NCBI GenBank assembly: GCA_010909165.1
Contig: VJWM01000355.1
Coordinates: forward strand, 1-42,380
Source of the DNA: Anthoceros angustus
Lineage: Eukaryota > Streptophyta > Anthocerotopsida > Anthocerotales > Anthocerotaceae
Direction of reading: 5' to 3'
DNA length: 42,380 bases
This document shows, piece after piece, positions 22,480 to 31,949 of the stretch (the stretch's first letter is position 1; the number at the start of each line of letters is the position of its first letter). The translations under genes and the position numbers were made by a program. The notes under the pieces were generated by a model, which saw nothing but the letters and a program-made list of their open reading frames with translations, ran no database searches and had not been told where the DNA came from.

Positions 22480-23650
22480 TGTGGGACATGGAGAACCTAC
22501 TGCTGATTTCCGGCACATGCGCGACATATGGGAAGATGATCATACTGTACGGTTTCTTCAAACTGGATTGTTTCCTGCTGATTGCACAGCACTTCAACGA
22601 GATCGGATACAGCAGCGAGCAGCTCGGTATCGTTGGAAAGATGGCTATTTGATCCGCACCTTGTTCACTGGGCTCGGCCGGTGCCTCGCACCATGACCGA
22701 GTAGCTTTGGTCATGCGTGCTCATTCGACATGGGTCACTTTGGGGTCAAGCGAACATATAGTTTATTGTCTCCTCATTTCCATTGGTTTGGGATGTATGC
22801 TCAAGTGTGGCGTGGTGGCGTATGAGCAGGTGAAAGTGAAGTCTTCTTTTAACATCAAGTGATTGCAGCCATTACCCATTATGGGTTTGTTTTATGAGAT
22901 GGTCTTGTGATCTTATAGGAGATTTGGTGCGTAGCAACGTGTATGTGATGGTGATGGTGGAACATTTTTCCAAACAAATTGTGGCTCTACCGGACAAGTC
23001 ATCGGAAGCACTTCTTGCGATGTTCTCACGCTTTGGTAGGTGGCGAGTGTTTGACGGATCAAGGCCGTAATTCGGGAGAATTCCAAGATCTGTTAGACTT
23101 CGCATTCATCGATCACCGACGCACTAGCAGAGACCATCCTCAAGTCGACGGTTTTAACGACTTGTTCAGACCATCAAACAAGGGCTCGTAAGTTGTTGCT
23201 CAAGATGTCTAAGAACGGGATTTGGCTTTGCCATATGTGGCTATGGGGTACCCGTATGAGCAAACACGCCGCTAGCTCACTTTTCACCGTATTTCCTCTT
23301 GTTTGACGATCCGGTTCCGCGGTTGCCATTGCCAAGGAAATGAACCGGTGGTCGGTGGATGATCCAGACCACTTGGGCTAAGGTTGTTGGCGAAGGCGGT
23401 GTTGTTTGCAGAGCCATGCCTATGGCGATGGGTGAAAATTGCTCAACATGGGACTCTTTACGTTATGCTTACACCGTGGAGTGGGCATTTCCGACCTAAG
23501 ATGAGGAAGTTCCATGTTGGCGATTATGTTTATCTTCAGATAAAGCGACACATTAGAACCTTCTACTAACCGCTTGTTATGTGTGAAGGAACGATCCGTG
23601 TGTTGGTGCTAGAGCGAGATGGCGGACTATACAAGACCACATGACCAATT
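22480..23650 (+). pseudogene. Gypsy integrase
   Basis: The N-terminal part includes RFLQTGLFPADCTALQ and RWKDGYLIR. The zinc-binding histidines are in the AHSDMGHFGVKR-like block near 22710-22755, and the CEQ region at 22825 has lost its cysteines. The core reads NVYVMVMVEHFSK, LTDQGR and FIDHRRTSRDHPQVDGF. The catalytic Glu after PQ.DG is not evident in this copy. LALPYVAMGY and the C-terminal MRKFHVGDYVYLQIKR follow. The ancestral frame runs on to the PHD finger with no sign of a separate gene start. Confidence 0.88.
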
Positions 23651-23722
23651 GTGCTCCTTGCCATCTACCTAACTGGATCCCACGATTGTCACAAATAATG
23701 GGTGCCACCTAGTGATTATCCA

Positions 23723-23854
23723 TGTCAAGTTTGTCAACGGGTGGATGACCCCGAGCTCATGTTGCTTTGTGATGGTTGTAATAGGCTTTCATGGCTTTTG
23801 CCTTGTTCCGCCAACAGAGGTGCCTGAAGGATTGATTGGTATTGTGCTCGGTGT
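23723..23854 (+). pseudogene. PHD finger at the C-terminus of the gypsy integrase
   Basis: It starts CQVCQRVDDPELMLLCDGCN. After a one-base shift come GFHGFCLVPPTEVPEG and, after another shift, DWYCARC. Together these give all eight zinc ligands of a C4HC3 PHD finger in the right order (C-x2-C, C-x2-C, H-x2-C, C-x2-C), with the usual LLCDGC and P-x-G-x-WYC signatures. PHD fingers commonly bind histone H3 tails, so the likely role is to tether the integration complex to particular chromatin, as chromodomains do in chromoviruses. The role is inference; the fold assignment rests on the sequence. Confidence 0.88.
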
Positions 23855-24099
23855 GATGGAGAGACCACCTCTTTGGGATCTGGCATTCTAGTTGAACCAA
23901 AGATTCTCGTGTTGGCCTTCTCTTGGCTTCGAATGGGGATAAATTTAGCGTGATTATTGTTTTTCTAATCACCTCCTCACCATGTGCATTCGGGTCGAGT
24001 TGGAGCCGCTGATCATGACATGTCACGCTGCTGCAAATGTTTGTAGTTTAGTGGTGTTCCCACATGCACAAGCCGTGAGAACAGGAAATGTTGTGCTAT

Positions 24100-25577
24100 C
24101 ATGTCGGTTTTTGCACGACATCCATTTGCACCGATCGGCTCTTCCAAGGGGCGGATAAACCCAGCCCCAGTCTCTTGTTCTTCAAGGCTTGACTCATCCT
24201 CCACCAGCCGCCACTGGAGGATCTGGTGCCGAGAGAGCTTGAGGTAAGGGGTAGGCTCTCCATAAAGGAAGGTGGCGAAGTGACGCGGCTGAGCCCAAAG
24301 AGGTCCCAAGTCAATCGGGATTGATAAGGGGCTCAACCCACCGGCCGGGCGCGGGCGGGTGGTGACGAGGCCGGGCGACAGCCTGTGGGACAGTTTAGGG
24401 AGGCATGCAATCTCGCCAAGGCAGAAAAAGCTGCGGTGGCGATCAACAACAGGCAAAATTCGGATGGTGGGGATCAACCGTATGGGATCGGGCGCCAAGT
24501 AGTCAGTTGGTTTGGGAACAAGGGTAGCTTCTTCTCCTCCGAGAGAGCAGAGCCCCGTCCTCGGAGTTAGTGTCCTCAAAAAGGATCGCCATCGTCTCGA
24601 AATGTGAAGGAGTTGCTGGTGGCGACCCATGTCGGGTCGGAGTCGGCCACAGCTCCTTCTCGTGCCGGCTACAAGTGGAGTTCGAACGTAACATGCGGCT
24701 GGGTAACAGATCTCGTGGATCAAACAATTTGTAAGCCACCGCTCACTATATCCAAGGAAGCAAGAGCTAGGGATCATTCCTCCAACTGCACTGGTCTTTG
24801 GTATGTAGGCATAAGTCAGAGAACTCAAGACTCAAGGTGGAGGACGCTAGGTTCGATTCGTAAAACCTCATACCGGTGACAGCTGATGACTGATTGAGGA
24901 TGTAGGTGGCGGACAATGGCTCTGCCTAAGCCCCGAGGAAGGCCAGCTCATAGCAACACGCTGGTCATGAGAGTGGTCCGATTTTTGCGCCCAAAACCCC
25001 GCTTCGTCGGGTAGTAACGCTAATTCTCAATACCTCGCCCTGCAAGAAGTCATCAAAGGTGTTATTCACAATTCCCGTTCACTTCATCACTCGTGATTTT
25101 CAGTAAGTGCAAGTCTCTCGGCAACCAGGAGCCAATCTCGGAAGTAGGAGAACGTGTCACTCTTGAGGTGCATAGGATATGTCCATGAGTACCTACTAAA
25201 ATCATCCGTGAGGGTGAGGTAGTAGCGTGCTCCCCCTAGTGACGGTTCGTGGATCTTTCCGGAGATGTCTGCATGAACCAATTCCAAGATGGTGGTTACC
25301 CTGTGAGCGTGCTTGGAGAAGGGGAGTTCTTTCTGCTTCGCCAATACACAAGATTCGCACACAGGGAGGTGCCGAAAACACTTGGGTAGGGGCTCCGTAT
25401 ACAGGTTTTGTGACGCCATGGATGTAAGCTTGTTTTTGTTAATGTGTCCCAACCTCGCTGCACATATGATGCTGAGGATGGCGGTCGGTCCAAGTCAGGA
25501 ATTGGAGAGGCTCGCCTCCCTGGCCTCAAATGAAGAAGCCTTCAGACCCAGCTGGGCCTTGAGGCACGGTAAAGAGG
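24100..25577 (-). pseudogene. Ty1/copia pol: pre-integrase, integrase and start of RT
   Basis: Reading from 25577 downward come a degraded pre-integrase region, GHINKNKLTSM and CESCVLAKQ (the zinc-binding pair), VHADISGKI with the first catalytic Asp, YYLTLTDDFSRYSWTYPMHL, and NNTFDDFLQGE near 25040. The C-terminal part gives TYILNQSSAVTGM and YAYIPKTSAVGGMIP at about 24800, then FLGYSER and YKLFDPR. The RT start is visible as LSAPD and CKW with PLEEPIG-type residues at 24230-24110. At about 24105 the frame is cut by the gypsy insertion and continues at 16490. On the other side it is cut at 25577 by the right gypsy LTR. Confidence 0.88.
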
Positions 25578-25910
25578 TCAGGAATCTAAAAGTTTGGGCA
25601 ACCACCCAAAAGAGCCAAGACAACAAGTTTGATTTTTGGCTAGGAGCGATTGAAGAGGAGCATGCCAGAAATTTTCCGAGAATCTTGAAGTTAGAGTAGG
25701 AATATTGTTAGGAAGGCGAAGAGGATATCCTGAAGAAGAACGGGTCGAAACGACGCATTTGGTGCGTGAGGGCAACCGAAAGGTTGGTAGGTCATCACGC
25801 CGAGGTCGCCACCACGGTAGGTCGAGAAGGAGCGTATCATGTGCCGCGTACTACCGTGTAGGTCGACAAATCTCGCCAAAAAGGAAATTTAGAATAGAGG
25901 GGATATCCAC

Positions 25911-25917
25911 TATATAT
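25911..25917 (+). promoter_or_regulatory. Distal TATA-like box in right LTR
   Basis: Reads ggatatccactatatatgct, the counterpart of 10831-10850 in the left LTR. It is about 333 bp from the LTR start. Confidence 0.4.
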
Positions 25918-26499
25918 GCTCACCAATAGGGAATAAATATATAGAGTAATTAGAAAGTTTAATTAGGATAGCTGATAGGAAAATAGGTAGTTTAGATAGA
26001 ATTAGGATTTTGGAATGATGAACCCAATCTAGGGTTGTGCGCCGTGGCGTACATCTAAGGAGGGCAAAGTGCGCGCCTCCACTTCAAGAGCTCCGCTGGA
26101 ACGTGAACGCAAAAGGAAGGAAGACGCCATCGCGAGAAGAGGCCATCGCCACGAGCAAGCCGAGGGCGGCTGCGCGCCATCGAAGGAGACCAAAACCGCG
26201 AGGCGTGAGAGAAGGAAGCGGAGTGCCAAGGCAAGGAGAGCTCCAGCACCGGCCACCGGAGAGGAAGTGGAGCGAGCGCCAAGGCACACTGTGGAGCACA
26301 TAGAATTGAAGGCGGAAGAGCGCTAGAATAATCGGCGGCCACCGGAAGAAGGACAACGGAGGAGCGACGCAGGAAGACGCCAGGCTAACGTGTGCAGTGA
26401 AGTGCTACCGGGAGAAGTGAAGAGAAGTTTGGGAGCACCTTTGGAAGTAATTCCTTCCTTTAAACACTTGGAAAGGAAGACGCCATGCCTCGAGGAGGA

Positions 26500-27641
26500 A
26501 AGGCAAGGGAAGGAGCCAGCAAAGGCTCTCCTCGAGGAGGAAAGGAAGAGCAGCAGGCTACCGCCAGTGAGGGTGAGCTTTGATGCCCCAATTCACTTGC
26601 TTTGGGGGCAGCTCAACCCTGTGGATTTAGTGATTTCAGCAAGGCGAGGAGGAGAACATCCACTAGGATGGGTGTATGGCCGCCAATGGGCCTACACCAA
26701 TTTGGAATTGATTGAGGAGTGTTACATCAACCTCCATCAATCGCGCCCTGCCGATGAAAGGAATGCTGATCCCCGCTGGACCGTAAGGAGCATTCGACAG
26801 TGTATGGAAGACCGGAGGAAGAGAGCTCGAATTGCTCTCCTCGAAAGGTCGAATGGAGGAAGAGGACAGCCTCCGATATCCCGCAGAGTTCCTTGACATG
26901 ATGGATGGAGGAGTGAAGGCCCACGCCAAGAATGGCTGGAAGACCGAGAGCATCAAGGAGTCAAGTGGAGGCTCTTCGCAAAGATTGTGCTGGGGTTGGT
27001 AAATTACCAACGCACTTCTTATTTCAAAGACCAACTTCCTCCAATTTTGTGGAAGATTTCCATGGGAGCCAAGCCGGATTGGGGACCATTATGAAGCACA
27101 TCCACCACCGAGAAGCTCCTCAAGCCAAATTCGGTGGATGAGGAAGGCCCAAGGCCATGCTACCTTAGCACCTATTTGGTGCATTTATGGGAAACCGAGG
27201 GACTTCTCACAAGCAAGGAGCTTGAAGATGCATGGCATCCCTTTGAGGTCATCCACCTCCAGAGGTTGGAAAGGCCTTTGCCTTTTGCATTGCGGAAGAC
27301 GGGGGAGGTCGACTCCACAAGCATGCTAGAAGCAAGAGGAGAAGATGCGAGGCAACAAGGTTGCCGAGTGGGAATCCTTTTCCCCACAGAGCAAGCAAGG
27401 GGAGAGAGCAAGAACCGCCGAGGAAGGCCGAATGGTGGTCTATGAGAGAAGGACTACAGGAGGTGAGAGGAGTGGGGAGTCCCCACCATCTCCTTTGTGC
27501 CTACGAGAGAGGCACCCGCCCTACCCCTAGGGGAGGCCACCAAGGGTGGGCAGCCACCGTGGTAGGGCCACCACCATGGTAGGTAGGCGATCACCAGGGG
27601 AGCACCACCGCAGAGTGCACCCCACGCCAAACAGCCTCACG
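26500..27641 (+). repeat. LTR-internal unit, tandem copy A
   Basis: First copy of the 1142-bp unit. It begins near aaggagccagcaaaggctct and includes gctttgatgccccaattcac at 26577. Coding-like content includes YGRQWAYTNLELIEECYINL (26690-26750) and, in another frame, YLSTYLVHLWETEGLLTS at 27160-27215. Copies A and B differ largely by gaps of 1-6 bases in short repeats. Confidence 0.8.
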
Positions 27642-28991
27642 GTGGGGGAAGGAAGGAGCCTGGCAAGGCTCTCCTCGCGAGAAGGAAGGAAAAAGGGCGG
27701 GGGCTACGCCGGAGGCGAGCTTTGATGCCCCAATTCACTTGCTTTGGGCAGCTCAACCCCGAGATTTGGTTGATTTCGGTGGGGCGAGGAGAACATCCAA
27801 TTAGGATGGGTGTATGGCCAATGGGCCTACACCAATTTGGAATTGATTGAGGAGTGTTACATCAACCTCCATCAATAAGCGCCCTGCGCTAGGAAGGAAT
27901 GCTCGACGGATCCGCTGGACCGTGAGCATTCGACAGTGTAGAGGAGGAGGAAGAGCTCGAATTGCTCTCCTCGAAAGGTCGAATGGAGGAAGAGGACATC
28001 CTCTCGATATCCAAGTTCCTTGACATGATGGATGGAGGTGAAGGCCCACGCCAAGAATGGCTGGAAGACCGAGAGCATCAAGGAGTCAAGTGGAGGCTCT
28101 TCGCAAAGATTGTGCTGGGGTTGGTAAATTACCAACGCACTTCTTATTTCAGACCAACTTCCTCCAATTTTGTGGAAGATTTCCATGGAGCCAAGCCGGA
28201 TTGGGGACTATCATGTATGAGGCGTACATCCACCAGAGAAGCTCCTCAAGCCAAATTCGGTGGATGAGGAAGGCCAAGGCCATCTTAGCACCTATTTGGT
28301 GCATTTATGGGAAACCGAGGGACTTCTCACAAGCAAGGAGCTTGAAGATGCATGGCATCCCTTTGAGGTCATCCACCTCCCGAGGTTGGAAAGGCCTTTG
28401 CCTTTTGCATTGCGGAAGGCGGTGGGAGGTCGACCTCCACAAGCATGCTAGAAGCAAGAGGAGAAGATGCAGGCAACAAGGTTGCGGGTGGGAATCTTTT
28501 CCCCCAGAGCAAGCAAGGGGGAAGAGCGAGCGGCCGAGGAAGGCCGAATGGTCTATGAGAGAAGGACCACAGGGGTGTGACCAAGGGTGGGGAGTCCCCA
28601 CCATCTCCTTTGTGCCTCGAGGCACCCGGACTACCCGGTGAGGCGGTCTACCCAAGGGTGGGGACTACCGTGGTAGGCGGTCACCTACCATGGTAGGGTA
28701 TACTGGGGGAGCACCTACCGTGGCAGCACCCCGCCGCCAGCAGCGTGGAAGGGAAAGGAAGAAGCAGCGGTGCCGGCGGCGCCACCATCTCCGGTGGGAG
28801 GCGGATGGAGAGCGGCAGTGAAGGGACCGCCCGCCCGGCCCGAGAGTGCGGGAGCTGGAAATTTCCAGCAAGAAGAGAGGGTGGAATTAGGACCCCTAGG
28901 AGAATTCTGGGTGCTTGTGAAGCACTCACCGTGGATTTGAAGGGGCTAGGGACCTAGCAGCCTCCTTGTGGGCATGCCAAGAGGAAGTAAA
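27642..28991 (+). repeat. LTR-internal unit, tandem copy B with unique tail
   Basis: Repeats copy A with an offset of 1142 bp (gctttgatgccccaattcac at 27719). It then runs into sequence that is single-copy in the LTR from about 28700. The left LTR has only one copy, so the duplication arose in the right element's lineage or was lost from the left. Confidence 0.8.
28665..28696. repeat. Two adjacent 12-bp palindromes
   Basis: CTACCGTGGTAG at 28665-28676 and CTACCATGGTAG at 28685-28696, both perfect palindromes. Further copies lie at 29932-29943 and 30336-30347, and half-site variants occur around 27565-27585 and 34676-34690. Confidence 0.7.
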
Positions 28992-29735
28992 TCTCAAGAC
29001 ATGGCCGGAGGAAGGCAGGACCAAATGGCAATTGGAGGCCATGGAGTCCGATGAAAAGGCAGCTGGAAAAGGTCAGGAGAAGCTCCAACGCGACCTCATG
29101 GAGGCGCGGAGAAGGTCCTAGAGGGAAGGTTGTCAGTCAAGAAAGAGCCATTCGGGCAACACCCAAGGATTCATGGAGGCAGGCGGAAGAGCATTTTGCC
29201 CAATTAGAGCAAGAAAAAGGGCAAAACAGAGGCTCTAGGAGAAGGTAGCGTCCAAAGAATGGACGCAGATGTGTGATGGCTACCCAAGCCATCAAAATCC
29301 GGACATGGGAGAGGAATTGAGAAGGACCCTTAATTTGAAGAGAAGCGGAGCTAGAAGCACAAGACCAAGAGGGAGCGCGAGTGCTCAAGGGGAGAGAAGG
29401 CTTGCTCAAATTAGACTGGAACAAAGGAGGTTCCAGAGGAGGAGCCACAAGAAGGTGGTGCATGAATGCCGGTGGTGAGGAAGCGATTTTGGCATGCCCT
29501 TCGTGCAAAATTGGCCACCATAAAGGAAGTGAGGGAGGAGAATGTGACCTCCATGTCAAGGTGGGGAATTGACCACCTCAAGGGACGCCTACAAGGTAGG
29601 TGTGAAGATGGAGAGTGGCCCACGGAGATTGATGATCTCCAAATGCATACAAGCTTGGGGCTCACCTCCACAACAGATTTGAAGGCCAACAACGAAGTCT
29701 TACTTGGCCAAGAGGAGGACATTGGGTCCTCATGA
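28992..29735 (+). pseudogene. LTR-embedded coiled-coil-like frame (right copy)
   Basis: Counterpart of 8114-8839 on the minus strand. It shows the same charged frame, with pieces TKWQLEAME-like (29030), KKVVHECRW-like (29450) and CEDGEWPTEIDDLQM (29600-29650), followed by GQEEDIGSS at 29708-29735. Frameshifts differ from those in the left copy, so the ancestral frame was presumably open. Function unknown. Confidence 0.45.
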
Positions 29736-30820
29736 TGATGAAAAGGAGCCGCAACAAGTGCAGCCAGAGGCCTCCGATTTTGATGAGGCCATCAAAATGG
29801 ACTCCGAGGAACTGAGGAGTCGAGGAGGAGAAGGAGCGTGAGCGCCAAAGGTGAAGGTGGCGAGAGCAAGGAGGGGAAAGCCTCCGGGGGTCAACCTACC
29901 ACGGTGGGTGACCACCACCGGTAGTCCGCCACTACCGTGGTAGATGCCCCACACCACGCCGTAGTCCGCCAGACCACCGGGTAGGGCAGTGCGCTGGAGT
30001 GAGTCGCCAAGGCCCGGCAAGATGGATGAAGCCGGGGTCCAGTATACCCCTGAGGAGCAGCTGGGGTGGTGGGGAGACAACCCCACCGGAGGAGACTAAG
30101 GACGGGTCACACGAGGAAGGGGAGGGTGAGAAGTTCCCCGCCCACGAGTAAGGGAGGAAGAGGAGGAGGAGACCAACGCAAGAAGGCCCGAGAGAAGGCA
30201 GAAAATTGGGGAAGAAGACTTTAAAGACATGCTCATGGTAGGTATGGACAACCAAACAAAGAAAGGAAGAGCAATGGAGATCTTGACCCAAGAAACCTCA
30301 CCGAGGAGGAGGAGGAAGAAGGAGATAGGGACCGACTACCATGGTAGGTAGTCACCACCCCTAGTCCGCCGACTACCGCGTAGGGTGCGATGAACGGGCG
30401 CCACCAGTGAGGCGGAGAAAAGGCGCCAGGTGTGGGAGGGGCGCCGATGGAAGGAACAGATTTAGGCGCCCTGGAGATGGAGGAAGGGGAGATTGTACTT
30501 GCCCCACACATTAGGAAGGCGACAAGATCCGGGGCAAGAGCAAAAAGGAGGGCGAGGGAGCCAATCCCAAGGGACATGTCACCACCCCAGTAGATAAGAC
30601 TAAGAATGGTCAATGACCATAAATGAGCTTTGGGGAACGGAAGGATAGGTGGTGTAATCGACATCCTTTAAGGATGGTCTTAGGTGAAGTTACTAGAATA
30701 GAATTTACCAAGGATGTATAATAGATTTAGGTGCCGACATTAAATGTCGTAGGAAATAATAGAAAATTGGAAAAGGTGACCTGAGGGTCACCTAAGGGAG
30801 GTTGTATGTGGAAGGCCTCC

Positions 30821-30830
30821 TATAAGAGGA
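30821..30830 (+). promoter_or_regulatory. Conserved TATA-like box in right LTR (proximal)
   Basis: Reads cctcctataagaggagg, matching the left LTR at 7041-7050. It is about 860 bp before the LTR end, a plausible start region for the genomic transcript of the element. Confidence 0.5.
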
Positions 30831-31203
30831 GGAGGATTTCACAAAGTAAAGTATCATGTCTTGCGCCCACGCCCATCGAGTCCTTTGCCATTACAGAGGA
30901 ATTTCGTGTACCGTGAGCCAACACGTCTGTAGAGGAAGTCATGTGGTGAGTGCTTGGTGGAGGACTTGCTCTGCAAGTGCCTAAACGAGTTGCTCCCCTT
31001 GTGAATGGTTGCTGGAAATTGCTTTGCTTTGGGTGTGTGGCAAATGCCTGAGAACTCTCGGCTTGAGGGTAGACCAGTGAAAGACTCGAGGTTCTCATGG
31101 TGTCAAACTCATAGCAACCGCCCAAGGAAGAACTTGCGGTGGAGGCCGACCTGTGCTGTGCAAGGGCGAGTCCAAGAAGCCCGAATCGAGGTTAGAATAG
31201 GAG

Positions 31204-31277
31204 GAAGAGGATGAGAGATGAGAAGATGAGAAGATGAGAAGATGAGAGATGAGAAGATGAGAGATGAGAAGATGAGT
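31204..31277. repeat. gagatgagaagat minisatellite near the LTR end
   Basis: About six imperfect copies of gatgagaagatgagagat, purine-only except for T. The left LTR has a short counterpart (ctcatctctctcatcctctt near 6652) without the expansion. Confidence 0.8.
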
Positions 31278-31685
31278 AGAGGATTAGAGGTGGTGGGTAG
31301 TGGAAGGCCACGCGAGCCTAAGGGACGAATCCCAACTGCGCAAAAGAGCGCTCCCGAGTGGAGAAGAGTGGTCTTAGAAGTAGGGACGAAATCGCGTGTG
31401 AACGGGGTCCCCGGGCGCCCGTGTAGGCTCCTCGCCGAGGCGGTGACCGCAATTGTTTTGTGTCTGTAGGTCGAGGATTGGCGATTTTCAAGCAGCAAGT
31501 GGTGCACCGGGGGGAGAGAGAGGCGCCTTGCTGGAGAAGGCCGAGAAGTGTGTGTAGCGAGGTGCATCAAGGCCTCGAACTTTCACACAAGTCTCATGGG
31601 ACGAAACCCAACGACGGGCAGTGGGATAAGTGTGGCCGCTTATAGTGGGAGGACTGGGAGTGCCCCTGATTCTCCTACCACATTT

Positions 31686-31699
31686 TGGCGCTGCCGGGA
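31686..31699 (+). promoter_or_regulatory. Primer-binding site, tRNA-Asp type with a 3-base gap
   Basis: Reads tggcgctgccggga. The plant tRNA-Asp site is TGGCGCCGTTGCCGGGGA, so this is the same site with about three bases missing in the middle. It follows the LTR end CCACA by three bases and precedes gag. Confidence 0.65.
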
Positions 31700-31949
31700 T
31701 TTGTTGAAAGGTTGAAGTTTTGTGGTTTCCATCGCTAGGTCAGATGTTTGAGAAGGACCGAGGGTCGACCATAGGGTGAGAAGAAGGAATTTCACTAAGT
31801 TGTCATAGGGGTGAATGGTTGAGACACTAAAGGGGTGTGATTTGCTTCCTCTTAACACCGTGTTGGAGGACATGAGGATGGTTATGTCGTAGGGGTCGAT
31901 CTCGGGAGATACACGCGGAAGGTCACCACCACCGCCACCGCAAGAGATT

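Larger units (their letters stand above)
16490..24100 (+). mobile_element. Gypsy retrotransposon carrying a DNA methyltransferase and a PHD finger
   Basis: Domain order on the plus strand is gag (17850-18530), protease (19200-19780), C5-cytosine methyltransferase (20045-20910), RT (21125-21990), RNase H (21990-22420), integrase (22480-23650) and PHD finger (23723-23854). It splits a minus-strand copia pol: the copia frame stops near CKW at about 24105 and resumes near NAQGQV at about 16475. I could not recognise a matching LTR pair by eye in the ~1.35 kb before gag and the ~0.2 kb after the PHD finger, so the 3' end may be truncated. Many frameshifts make this copy non-autonomous. Confidence 0.8.
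25578..31682 (+). mobile_element. Gypsy-type 5' LTR, about 6.1 kb
   Basis: This is homologous along its length, inverted, to 6218-11150. It ends CCACA at 31682, four bases before a primer-binding site. The start near 25578 is less clear: the left copy reads TGTGGAACAAAAG where this copy reads tcaggaatctaaaag. It is longer than the left LTR by about 1.17 kb, which is explained by a tandem duplication of a 1142-bp unit at 26500-28991. It interrupts copia pol at 25577. Confidence 0.75.

Noticed and set aside
24013-24828. 271-codon minus-strand open frame as an independent gene
   Set aside because: Its N-terminal part and neighbouring frames align in order with copia integrase C-terminus and RT start, so it is a frame-shifted stretch of copia pol.
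24840-24880. ggttcgattc, resembling a tRNA T-loop (B box)
   Set aside because: No acceptor or anticodon stems can be formed around it, and the minus strand reads as copia integrase (YESNLAS-like) at this place.
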